Positions 1 to 10,454 of a stretch of DNA of 64,000 nt are shown piece after piece (positions within the stretch are counted from its first letter, which is position 1; each line of letters begins with the position of its first letter). The notes beneath the pieces were generated by a model. It had not been told where the DNA came from, did not search any database, and worked only from the letters and a program-made list of their open reading frames with translations. Both the position numbers and the translations under genes were made by a program. The DNA is from Isohypsibius dastychi (Eukaryota > Tardigrada > Eutardigrada > Parachela > Isohypsibiidae), in the NCBI GenBank assembly GCA_034696485.1, contig JAQIWT010000001.1, positions 57,768 through 121,767 on the forward strand, read 5' to 3'.

Positions 1-77
1 CGCATTTGTTTATTGGAAATTTCCAAAGGAAAATCCTGTCGGATTGTTCAGCATCGATTGCGAAGCAAAGCAAAGCA

Positions 78-144
78 GTAAGTCCGAATCATTTGCAGAA
101 TTTCTTGAATCTTTCCCGTCGTATTACAAAGAGCGTCGTTTCAG
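78..144 (+). other. candidate 5'UTR intron
   Basis: A GTAAGT donor at 78 and a TTTCAG acceptor ending at 144 bracket 67 nt, a normal intron size here. The bases before it (1-77) contain no ATG, so it would sit in the 5' untranslated region of the gene starting at 166. This is inference from splice consensus only. Confidence 0.45.
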
Positions 145-165
145 AGTACCGATCACAAGTTGAAT

Positions 166-582
166 ATGCCTCATCATCACGGAAACAAATCCAAAAGCGC
201 GGAAGCATCCACGGATATTACTGATCCAGAATTAGATCAACAGAAAGGCTTCGTCGCGGATATTGCCATGCCAGGTGATCTTCCCGTACCACCGATCAAA
301 GGCCGCAGTCAATGGTGCACCAAATTGAAGACGGGAACGTGCGAAGTCCCGGAATGCTGCACGGTGGTCGAAGCCAAACATGGCTTCGTTGCTGACATTT
401 CCATGCCAGAAGATATCGTCATAGCACCCCATGAATCTGGTCACCATCACACCGGACCTGGAGGTAGACCACGTCGGATGTCGATGGATATGGAGCAAGT
501 GGAAATCCTGCCACCGCTCCCGGAAAAAGGAGAACCAACAGTGTCGAAGGTCGGTGTCGACGATGCAAAGTCGTCGCATTAA
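166..582 (+). CDS. orphan 138-aa protein with duplicated GFVADIxMP motif
   Basis: I do not recognise this protein. It is an uninterrupted 138-aa reading frame from the first ATG (166) to TAA. No signal peptide or membrane segment is visible. The clearest feature is an internal duplication: KGFVADIAMPGDL (about residues 27-39) and HGFVADISMPEDI (about 72-84), separated by a block with four cysteines in the pattern C-x7-C-x4-CC. The ends are polar and His-rich (HHH near residues 3 and 93). An AATAAA at 816 followed by a GT-rich stretch suggests an independent 3' end. Alternatively a weak donor after codon AAG near 558 could join in phase to the acceptor at 932, which would fuse it with the next gene. 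The reading frame looks real; its function is unknown. Confidence 0.55.
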   Translation: MPHHHGNKSKSAEASTDITDPELDQQKGFVADIAMPGDLPVPPIKGRSQWCTKLKTGTCEVPECCTVVEAKHGFVADISMPEDIVIAPHESGHHHTGPGGRPRRMSMDMEQVEILPPLPEKGEPTVSKVGVDDAKSSH

Positions 583-815
583 AAGAGAAATGATCGTTTA
601 CAAACTCAAGTTGAATGTTTAATCGGATCTTGATTTTATCGATCTGGTCATTTTGTGGCCGGTTGACGACCCTTTTCACTTAATTTCGTTACGCCAGATG
701 ATCTCACAATACAATAGTCAGTTGGATTTTGTGGACTGTCCAAACCCGTGAAGTCCGCTTTTCTCTTTTGCATTTCATTCTAATTGCTGCTACAGAATAA
801 GTCTGTATTTAGGGG

Positions 816-821
816 AATAAA
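816..821 (+). terminator. candidate polyadenylation signal
   Basis: AATAAA is followed 15-45 nt downstream by a strongly GT-rich stretch (about 832-866), the expected layout of a cleavage/polyadenylation site. It would end the transcript of the gene at 166-582. Confidence 0.5.
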
Positions 822-908
822 CTTATTTGGGTCTTGTGTAGGTGCGTGTCTGTGTGTTCGTGTTGAAATTATGTGAAACGTGATTGCTTCGTTCTCAAAA
901 TCAAGCCC

Positions 909-2137
909 ATGTTGACTGTTTTTGTTTTACAGGATTCCACTTCCAATACGCGAGATACATCGATATCACATGGTACGGTTGCACGACATTTTGTTATGGC
1001 TTATTGGGTGTTGTTTAACAAATTTCTATTCTGCAGACAAGGTTCACAGAACTGCTGACTCCATTTCGAGTTTGGGTCCAGTCAGCGCGAAGGACAATTT
1101 TGCTTCCATGCAAGGTATGCGTTCAGCTGTTGATAAGTTATTGCATGACTATATATCGCATGCAATTAGCTCACGCTCATGGATGTTTATTTCTTAGAAT
1201 TCCAGAAAGAGCTGGTCATCGAGGCGGATACTGGTGTTGGCGTTAAAGGACAGTCATCGAAGCAACAACCAAAAGTTTCGGCAGATTTCGAAATGAAAAC
1301 GCAGTCAGCTGGTAAGTTCAGAAATGGACTTATGAATTTCGAATGAATTACAGATTTTTTGTGACATTGCTAAAACTTTCGATTTCAGAACGGAACGAGA
1401 CAACCAAAGACGTTACCATCAGTTCATCGGTAGCCAAATCTGAGGACGTTTCTCACGAGGAGCAAAAAGGTTTTTTCATTCGAGCAGTGGAAAATGTAGC
1501 TGCTGCCGCTGGAACGGTCGTCGGTCTTCTAACTTCAGCGCCCACAAATAGCGGCAACTCTGACATCACAGATAGCGTTACTTCTACCCGGACCGAAGAA
1601 ACGATGGAAGGCGTGTATCCCGAAGAAAAGGGTTTGGTCGATACCGCTATTGAGAAAGTCTGGAATGTCTTGACCGGAAAGGAGGAATTGTTTCCGGTTC
1701 CGGAAAAGCAGGAAAATCAGATGGCTCCAGAATTTCCGCCACAACAGCAGCAATTTCCGTCGTTTCACCAGCAACAACAGCCTGGTTTCGCTATTCCTCC
1801 CCAGAATTTTGCTCCTGCTCAACCGATTTTTCCAAACTTCGTCCCTGCGGAAGTTCTCATGGCGCAACAGCAAGCTCTCATGCATCCCCAATTTATTCCA
1901 ACCGGAAACGTCTTGCCGCAACAACCTCTCATGCCTGGTGTTCAAATGATTCCGGCGGTGCAGCCAGGATTTGTTCCAGTTCCTACTCTGATTCCAGGAA
2001 TGAACCAACCGTTCCTAAATATGCAACCGCAAATGCAACCGGGGTTTGCTCCCGATCCCAACCAACAGGGTATGGTGCAAGGTCATCAGGAGCTGAATTA
2101 CATGGCGCCGGAATTCGTGCCGCATCAGACTGTTTAA
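909..2137 (+). CDS. orphan low-complexity Q/P/M-rich protein
   Basis: Model: exons 909-972, 1037-1114, 1198-1311, 1389-2137, closing in frame as 334 aa. All three introns have GT/AG ends and matching phases. The first 200 residues are polar and Ser/Thr/Glu/Lys-rich, with two short amphipathic stretches (FFIRAVENVAAAAGTVVGLL and KGLVDTAIEKVWNVL). The last 130 residues are rich in Gln, Pro, Met and Phe with recurring PGF/PQF-type units, so likely disordered. No known domain is visible. The start is uncertain: ATG 909 gives MLTVFVLQ, but TTTTGTTTTACAG ending at 932 is also a good acceptor, so an upstream exon (possibly the gene at 166-582, same phase) may replace it. I cannot assign a function; a stress- or extracellular-type disordered protein is only a guess. 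Confidence 0.6.
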
Positions 2138-2918
2138 ACGCCGTGGCAATGGTCAAGCATCGTACAATACACGAATTTGACGGGGAGGCGGACATAAATA
2201 TTTTTTTAATCCCTCGTTTTGTTTCCTATATTTTTCTTGTCCTTTATTCGAATATGCTACATCACTCTGACCTTTGTCGCTCGCATTAATGAATCTGTAA
2301 TGGTTATCATTGGCGAACATTTTCGGTCGGGTATTACGAGTATTGTAGAACTTTCTGACGTTTTTGTGAGAATGGGATATGAAAGATAAATTTTGAAGCA
2401 GCTGATCGTTGCCGTAACCACTGACAAGATGTAGGAATTGAAATGTTTCCGAAAAGCTCGAAATTGTTTGGGGTAGCCGTGGGTAGGAGTAGGATTCTAC
2501 GTTCCTAACTTCGGTCTGAACTCTGAATTTGCGTTGATTCGTCGCTCTTGTTGTGAATTTCATTCTAAATTTGGACTCACGTGACATGTGACATGCCCAG
2601 TCATTCGAGGTGATTCTCCCTTATCAGCTGTCTTTATCAAGTTCCGTCCAGTTGCGGTCACGATCACACAGCGGTAAGGCATGGAATCTGGCCAAATTCC
2701 TGCCTTTTCGTGAATCCTGTTTTGTGACTTATCTATTTTCCGCTGGTTGCTATTACTGGCAATACGCAAGTTGTTTATATTGACCGTGTTTATTTGTCTC
2801 CGCAACTTTCGTTGACAACATATTTTCCTGGAGTTTCAAAATCTCAAGGGCCGTTGCACTTGTACATTTGTGGCTAGTTTTTGGAGTTCTGGGTTTTGCT
2901 GAACGACCAACGGTGGCC
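2138..2918. other. intergenic, nothing supported
   Basis: The stretch between the orphan gene and the phospholipase holds no supported gene. Two open frames on the minus strand (2153-2587 and 2560-2805) resemble no known protein and have no good start or splice context. Confidence 0.5.
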
Positions 2919-4728
2919 ATGCGCTTCTGCACAAGCAGGGATTTGTCTTGCTTGGTTGTTATTGTTTGCGTCCTGTTTGTTACGGTGAATGGAGTTGTGT
3001 TGAGGAATCCGTCGTTTAAAGTGCCATGGAAAAAGATCTTCGGATTACGAACTCCACAGCGCTCACCAGTTATTTTTCGTGAGTTGATCGTTCTGTTTAC
3101 ATTCTCGTAGTATCCTAAAGATTGTTTTCAGTTCCCGGAGATGGAGGTAGCCAGCTTCAAGCCAAACTTGACAAGCCAAGTGTCGTTCATTACATTTGCG
3201 CTCAAAAGTCTACCTGGTTTGATTTGTGGCTGAATATCGAGCAACTGCTTCCACTTGTTTTGGATTGTTTCATTGATAATATGAGGTAATTTTGAAAACT
3301 TGGTCCGGAATTGGAACCTCATCGGACATGAGCAGCCAACTTCTGAACTGGATTTTTTTCATTCATATGAGGATACAGTACATGGTTATTTTTCAGATTG
3401 GTGTACAACAATGTTACCAAACAATCGGAAAATTCGCCTGGTGTTGATGTACGAGTTCGGGATTTTGGGAATAGTTCTTCAGTTGAATACCTGGATGTTT
3501 CCAAAGTCAGCATATGTGAGTCCAGCGTTTTCAGCTTCTTGACTTGTTCTCTTTTTTCACATCTGTTTTATTAGATTGATAGACTTTTTTATCATTTTAA
3601 TAGTCTATATTTTGTAGCAAAATATTACGTGGATATAGCCAATTTACTCGTTCAAAATGGTTACAAACGTGATGAGTCCATTAGGGGCGCGCCATATGAT
3701 TTCCGGAAAGCTCCAGGTAATAATTGCAGTCTTCTTCCGTTATTTCTGCATTACAAATGACGATTGATTTTTTTGGCAGATGAACTACATCCTTACTTCG
3801 ATGATTTGAAAAAGCTGGTCGAAGAAACTTATGAGATGAATGATCAGACCCCTGTTACTTTCATTGCACATAGCATGGGAAACCTCATGGGTTTATATTA
3901 CTTGCATCGGCAAACGTCGGCATGGAAAGAGAAATATGTCAAATCTTTCATCAGCTTGGCTGCTCCCTGGGTGAGACTTTCGCTTTTTTCCAGTCAACGC
4001 ACACAGTCCGTAATCGGGGTATTGCAGGGTGGTGCCGTAAAATCGGTGAAGGCATTCACTTCCGGTAAGCTGCACAACTTTTTTTTCCCAGCTGAAAAGA
4101 TGGAAGTGTATGAATTTTTCAGGAGATAATCTGAATGTCGCTTTGATAAGCGCATTTCGAGTTCGAGCGGAACAGCGTAGTAATCCGAGTCTGACATTTA
4201 TTTTTCCAAGCCGCGAGATCTGGAAGTCTGACGAAATTTTGGTCTCAACGGAATCCAAGAATTACACAACCGCGAATATGGAGGAGCTGTTCCTTGACAT
4301 GAATTACCCGGATGGTTGGGAAATGTATATGCGGACTTCGAATCTGATCAGTTTAAAGCCACCTGGAGTGCCGGTAAATATTTCAAATTTTGTCCCGATA
4401 ATTTGTTTATGACCGTTTTATTAACGATTACATGCCTAATCTCTGTTTGTTTTGACAGATGTATTGTTTATATGGTGTTGGCGTTGACACTCCGACCGCA
4501 ATGGTATATCCCCCGGGGAAGTTTCCCGACGGCAATCCAAAAGTTATCGTGGGCGATGGTGACGGAACTGTAAATTTGAGGAGCCTCGAAGTTTGTGCGA
4601 GGTGGCAGCAAATGGATCCGAATAATATTCAGTTATATCCCTTTCAAGGAGTCAATCATATGACTATATTATCCGACAAATCAGTGCTCGATCGGATCGG
4701 CAAAATCGTGCTGGACTTAATCAGCTGA
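2919..4728 (+). CDS. PLA2G15: lysosomal phospholipase A2 / LCAT-family acyltransferase (PLA2G15-like)
   Basis: Eight exons: 2919-3078, 3132-3285, 3397-3515, 3618-3716, 3780-3970, 4028-4064, 4123-4373, 4459-4728; all phases match and give 426 aa (human PLA2G15 is about 412). A hydrophobic signal peptide occupies residues 7-25. The mature start VIFLPGDGGSQL is typical of the family, as is RGAPYDFR. The catalytic serine lies in AHSMGN (about Ser209), the acid in VGDGDGTVN (about residue 372) and the histidine in GVNHMT (about 404). Family members hydrolyse glycerophospholipids and transfer acyl groups to ceramide in lysosomes, or to sterol in plasma; the C-terminal block CLYGVGVDTP and the overall length favour the lysosomal member. 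AATAAA lies at 4992. Confidence 0.9.
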
Positions 4729-5090
4729 AAAGTATTAGCTGAATTCTGATTCAGTTCGAATCAACCCCAGTTTTCAACTTGTAGCTCTGTGATATTTCTA
4801 CTGTTTTACTTCAGTTGTTGTGATTTATCGTTATTCTTATATTTTTAAAGAACGGCTGGAAAAATGCTCATACTGCACATCACTATGGCAAATTTTATAG
4901 TGTTATCCGCGTTTCGCATTCTAGTAATTTTACAAGTTAGCGGAATTTTCGGACAACAGGTTCGGTTCAGGTACACAGATACAGTTCCAGAAATAAATAC
5001 ACCGTGAAAGAACACGAGGATCAAAATGATGCAAAAACCACAAACAAGATTCCGAACAGAAAGTATGAGACCAAGCGAACCGGAATTTAA

Positions 5091-8000
5091 TCAGACAGCC
5101 GCTTTCATATATCGCATGTTTAGGAACGATGTCTGAGCTCGCTTTTCCAGATCGGCCAACTGTCCAACAGCGGACTGCAAAACGCCGACGTGATCAACGT
5201 ACCCCGTTCCTAAAAACCAAAAATTAAAGAACCATGAAAGCTGGGAACACGATAACATCGGAACATATGAGACGAACACTGCAGAAATGCTAACCTGTAG
5301 CCTTTCGTTTCTCTCCATAAACTACTTTTCCCTCGAACTCATCCACCGGAACATTCATATCTTTCCCAACCACCGGAATGGTGACTCCAAGATGTTCCTC
5401 AATTTCACCGAGCAAATGCATTTCATTATACCAAATACAGCAGCCGCCATGCTCTTTCAACTTGGTATTATGGCACGATTTATTCTGACAGGAGTGATAC
5501 CAGACCTTCTCAGGAACAGTTGCAGCTAAAGTTATCGCTAATCCCATTCGGTCAGCACGGCCCACTCTGAAAATAAAATAAAAAACATATAAACTAAAGG
5601 TCAATTTCATGAAAATTTCCGCAGTTTCGGATATTTACCGGCCAATTCGATGAATATAATTTTCAGTGACATCCGGTAGAGTAACATTAATCACGAATGG
5701 TAGACCACGAACATCGATTCCCCTGGCAGCAACATCGGTGCAGATCATGAATTTGACCTTATCATCCTTAAATAACTGCAGATTGCGAGTACGTTCCTCC
5801 GGCTTTTTGTCACTGTGCAAGCAAACACAGGCAAATTCTCTACTGTTGGCAGCAATCATATAAGCTTCCAGATTATCGCAGTCTAATTTCGTTCGGCAGA
5901 AAATAAGGCATTTATCCATTTCGAATTTCCGAATCGCAGCCAAAACATATTCTCCTTTCAGAAGTTTGACAGCTTCGGATAAAGTTTCTGAATAATACAC
6001 AAAGGTAATTCAGCTTTTGTTTAATGCCGACTTTTTTCTCGGTCTCAACTCACCAGCAAACGAAGAGGAGTAATCAATGTTGTCATTTGCATGAACTCCA
6101 TCGGTTTGAATATATCTGGTCAAAGTTCGCCAGGTAGAATCTTCTTTCGGGTCAATCTTCACAACAACATGGTGAACCGTATCGGGAACGCTGTCTTGCC
6201 CTTTCAGATCAATCCACGTTGGAAAATGCATTATACTTTGCTGAAACAAACAAGTTTAATGAAGTCAGTTCTGAATTCAGGCGGTTCTTACCGCCAACTT
6301 TTTGACTTCAAAGTTATGTAGAGTCGCAGAGCAAACAATGATTTGCAATCGCCTTCCATCAGCATTTAGTTTCGGGATGTTCTTGTGGAAACGATGAATA
6401 AGGGCCGTGTGCCCCTGAGTGAGTAGACCGTCGGCTTCATCCAGAACGAAGAACCGCACGCTGTTCAAACTGAGGTCACCGGAAGATACGAGATCATCCA
6501 AACGACCAGGAGTACCAACAACGATATCCACCTGATTGAAAATGACTTAATTAAAGCCACATAATTTGCAAGATATGGATCAATTGACTTACTCCATTTT
6601 TGATGGCATTCGCTTGATCTCGCGCGTTTACTCCACCAACCAATAAAAGTTCGCTGATCAGAGGGTCAGCGAGGTACTTCCTGAAGCGCTTGATTTCGGC
6701 AAACGTCTAAAAAAATGAACACTGATGTTTATACTACTGCCGGACAAGTCCAAAATGTTTTGAAAAATTAAATGCTGTTACCTGTTCCGCCAGTTCTCTA
6801 GAGGGTTCGATCACAATAGCCAAAGGGGCATTGCGAGCTCGGGGACCACTTTGGACATGAAAAGCAGCGGAAGCTTCGTTCTTGACAATGTGTTCTGGAT
6901 TTGCTGAAGCAAGTCCCACGAATCCATCCTACGTACGAGAATATCCGTATGTTTTAATATACCACATTTTCATGTTAACTATGTGGTACTCACGGTTGGA
7001 GGAAACTTGAACGGCGTTTCCCCGAAGTTAAACAGCATCTCGGCGTTTTTGAGAACAACTGCTGGGAACATGGGTTGATTTCGCGTGGTTACCGTAAATG
7101 CTTTTAGGAAAAGTACGCCGTTTTTGGCGAACCATATTTCGCTCTGGTCTAAATCCAAGAAACATCCCACGACATCATTTTTACCATAACCCTGTAGAAA
7201 ATCGACTGTCAAAGACAAGCTACTTGTTAATTTACAAAATATAGGTCACCTCGCCAAAATCGTCGAACTGCTTATTGTTGGATTTCTTTCCGGTTCCACC
7301 GTATCCGTATCCGCCTTTATCCGTACCAAGATCAAGCGAAGCGCTAGAGGTGGACCAGCCAACCCGACACAATCCTTCGTCAGTTACAACGGCTTCGTAA
7401 TAATATTTTCCTGTAAGGATATAAACAAGTTCTCAAAATTTAATTAAATGATGGCATCGAAACTAGAGCTTACCTCTGTTGACCACACCTCTCGTCGCTC
7501 GACATCCTTGCCACGCTTGTTGATGGCGACTCTGGCATGTTGTTCCTTTAGGATCGACAGCTGTATAGCAAAAACGTTACAAAAGCAAAATGACAAGAAA
7601 AAAAAGCCACAATCTTCCAAAATACTGACCTAGTTCTTCGTTTCGATCAACCGTACTCATCCCCCATTTAACCTCACCTGCAAAAATCATTTATCCATAA
7701 AAAGATTCGTTCAAAACGGAGGATTGTTCTTACTCAGCTTCGCCACAGTCTCAGTGGCATGGCTCTGTTTTCCGCTTTGTGCATCCTTGATGCTCTCCCA
7801 TACAATTTGCAAGATTGGAAGACAGAAAGCGCCGGTCTTGCCACTTCCGGTTTCAGCTGCCTGTTTAATTTGGCGGGGATATTAATTACCGTTGCAGCAC
7901 ACATTGACGGGTAACAAAAGATGTACCATGAGAACATCACCGCCGCCTAGAATGGCGGGAACTGCTTCCGCTTGAATATCGGTTGGCAAGCTGAAAAAGG

Positions 8001-8270
8001 AACTTTCAGTATTTCACCCATAACTTCCGGTCGAATTCGAAAACACATCTCATATCGCCGCCAGGTTTTATCGCAGCTAAATTTCACTTCTACTGATTAA
8101 TTCTCAAAGAGTTCAAGAATAAATTCAGTAACCCATACCTCCATCCGAGTTCATCAACAGCTTTTCCGATCTCGTGGAGAACACCGAATTCTGGAATACA
8201 GCAAAACTGATTTTGAGGCGCTTCTATGCTCATTTAATTTAGTGACTCACTCACCTTCGAAAGCTGTCAT
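5091..8270 (-). CDS. DDX1: ATP-dependent RNA helicase DDX1
   Basis: Fifteen exons (from the start codon): 8270-8255, 8190-8139, 7990-7927, 7860-7734, 7677-7630, 7560-7474, 7410-7250, 7191-6994, 6928-6782, 6706-6593, 6531-6292, 6240-6054, 5987-5639, 5566-5295, 5209-5091; 726 aa, close to human DDX1 (740). Domain order is diagnostic: Q-motif [11 protein letters not shown], Walker A ETGSGKTG (about 47-54), then a SPRY domain inserted into the helicase core (about 95-250, [10 protein letters not shown] and GCFLDLD), [22 protein letters not shown] (about 369-372), CSATL, and the C-terminal RecA domain with [11 protein letters not shown] and [16 protein letters not shown]1 acts in RNA processing, the tRNA ligase complex and double-strand-break RNA clearance. 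The first exon is only 16 nt. It is divergent from NDUFV1, 303 bp away. Confidence 0.96.
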
Positions 8271-8573
8271 TATGAATCGGATATCAATCAGAAAGCAAGA
8301 AGTGGGAAAAGATAAGAAAGATATAATCCCAGAAAATAAAGCAAAACAGAAATTTCCGACCGAAAGAAAATTATGCTGTGTGCGCTGGTAAATCTAGAAC
8401 TCGTGCACCTGAAGCAGTCGTGCGTAGCACATCACGGCAGCATCTGCCCTTTGTGCACGTTACTTTCCTTGACGTACGTAGCGAAAAAGGGCCAGAAAAT
8501 CGACAACACATTTGCAGGAATTCAAACTAAATCTTTACCTCAACCTACATTTTGTCAAGTTTTAAGAGCCACA
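8271..8573. promoter_or_regulatory. shared upstream region of divergent DDX1 and NDUFV1
   Basis: About 300 bp separate the two start codons, so both promoters must lie here or overlap. I see no TATA box at a usual distance. An open frame in phase with NDUFV1 runs through part of the region from 8373, but it is Cys-rich and lacks mitochondrial presequence character, so I treat it as leader. Confidence 0.4.
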
Positions 8574-10165
8574 ATGTTGGTTCGTCGGATTGGAAAATTT
8601 CAGCCAGCAATAACCAGTTGCCCAAGCATCCGGACGCAGCCTGAATGTGTACCAGCCCGCCATCAGGGCACACAAGCTGCTACCCCTGCAAAGAAGGATG
8701 AAAAGCCAAAGAAAACGAAATTTGGCCCATTGAAAGATGAAGATCGTATATTCACCAACCTCTATGGACGTCATGACTGGAAACTCAAAGGAGCGATGGC
8801 TCGAGGTGATTGGTACAAAACCAAGGAGATTTTGTTGAAAGGCCATGAATGGATTCTGAACGAGGTGAAAAAATCTGGACTGCGAGGACGTGGTGGAGCA
8901 GGATTTCCATCTGGAATGAAATGGTCATTTATGAATAAACCAAGTGATGGCAGACCCAAGTATCTTGTTGTCAACGCAGACGAAGGCGAGCCCGGAACCT
9001 GCAAGGATCGTGAAATTATGCGCCATGATCCACACAAGCTTATCGAAGGTTGCCTCATTGCGGGAAAAGCAATGCATGCACGAGCTGCTTATATTTATAT
9101 TCGTGGTGAATTCTATAACGAAGCTTCGAATTTGCAGGTACAACTAGTAGTTTGTTGGTCGACACTTCGTTATTAATTCAAGTTGATTTTTAGGTTGCTG
9201 TGAAGGAAGCATATGATGCTGGATTTATTGGAAAGAATGCTTGTGGAACAGGCTACGATTTTGATGTGTTTGTCTTCCGTGGAGCCGGAGCGTATATTTG
9301 TGGAGAAGAAACAGCACTGATTGAATCGTTGGAAGGGAAACAAGGCAAACCACGACTCAAGCCACCGTTTCCGGCTGATATTGGCGTTTTTGGATGCCCG
9401 ACGACTGTGGCAAATGTTGAAACTGTTGCTGTCGCTCCTGCGATTTGTCGCCGTGGAGGAGATTGGTTTGCGTCATTTGGTCGAGAACGAAACAGTGGTA
9501 CTAAACTTTTCTGGTAATTTATTTGTTTGCTTTAGTAGTCGTGATTTTGATTGGCTTTTTTTTGTAGCATTTCCGGTCATGTTAACAATCCGGTGACCGT
9601 CGAAGAAGAGATGTCGATTCCTCTAAAGGAATTGATCGAACGCCATGCCGGCGGTGTGAAAGGTGGCTGGGACAACCTCCTCGGAATAATACCTGGTGGA
9701 TCATCCGTTCCTCTGCTTCCGAAATCGACTTGCGAGACCGTTCTAATGGACTTCGATGCTCTGGTAGCAGTTCAGTCCGGTTTGGGAACCGCGGCGATTA
9801 TTGTGATTAACCAGCAAGCGGACATTATCAAGTGTATCGCTCGCTTGATTGAATTCTACAAGCATGAGAGTTGTGGGCAATGTACACCTTGTCGGGAGGG
9901 AACGGGCTGGTTGAACAAGATAATGTGGAGATTTGTTGAGGGAAACGCTAGACCGGAAGAGATCGACATGATATGGGAACTTAGCAAGCAGATTGAAGGA
10001 CACACCATCTGTGCGCTTGGAGACGCCGCTGCATGGCCTGTGCAGGGATTGATCAGGCATTACCGACCTCAGCTAGAGCAGAGAATGCGAGAGTATGCGG
10101 AGAAACATCCTCAACAAAAAGAGCAACATCCTGCTGAAAAACGGAATGTAGCGATGGCTAATTAA
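8574..10165 (+). CDS. NDUFV1: NADH:ubiquinone oxidoreductase 51 kDa subunit (complex I)
   Basis: Three exons, 8574-9137, 9194-9513, 9568-10165, give 493 aa. The start ATG 8574 is in good context (CACAATG) and begins an Arg-rich, acid-free presequence suited to mitochondrial import. The FMN-binding loop [11 protein letters not shown] (about 104-114), the NADH-site motif [16 protein letters not shown] (about 218-233) and the 4Fe-4S cysteines in [11 protein letters not shown] (397, 400, 403) plus CALGD (443) are all present. The protein oxidises NADH and passes electrons through FMN to the N3 cluster at the tip of the matrix arm. The C-terminus carries an extra polar tail beyond the conserved core. 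AATAAA at 10360 probably ends the transcript, which converges on D2HGDH. Confidence 0.96.
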
Positions 10166-10454
10166 CTGCATTTCTTCGTGTGAAATTCGCTTACATTTTT
10201 ATTTGCGGAAACATTTTATTTAGTTCTGGTGTCACTCGGCGCTGGAGTTAACGGACTGGAATATTGTTCAATACGCGCACGGAATAATTATTCCGAAAAC
10301 GGGATAAGACGACTGCTTTTACGCTAAGCTAAGGAAAAATTCTGATTGAATTACCGGGAAATAAAGCATATCACAAATCAACCGCTTGTTACGTGAAGAA
10401 TCTTAGAAACAGCAAATAATCTCTTTAGAAACCGGTGAGTTGAATGGGCCGAAT

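Noticed and set aside
2153-2805. Two minus-strand open frames (144 and 81 aa)
   Set aside because: No domain, signal peptide or splice pattern; they lie antisense to a 3' untranslated region and upstream of the phospholipase gene.
8373-8573. In-frame N-terminal extension of NDUFV1
   Set aside because: Composition (Cys-rich, not Arg-rich) does not fit a mitochondrial presequence; ATG 8574 has better context and a proper presequence.
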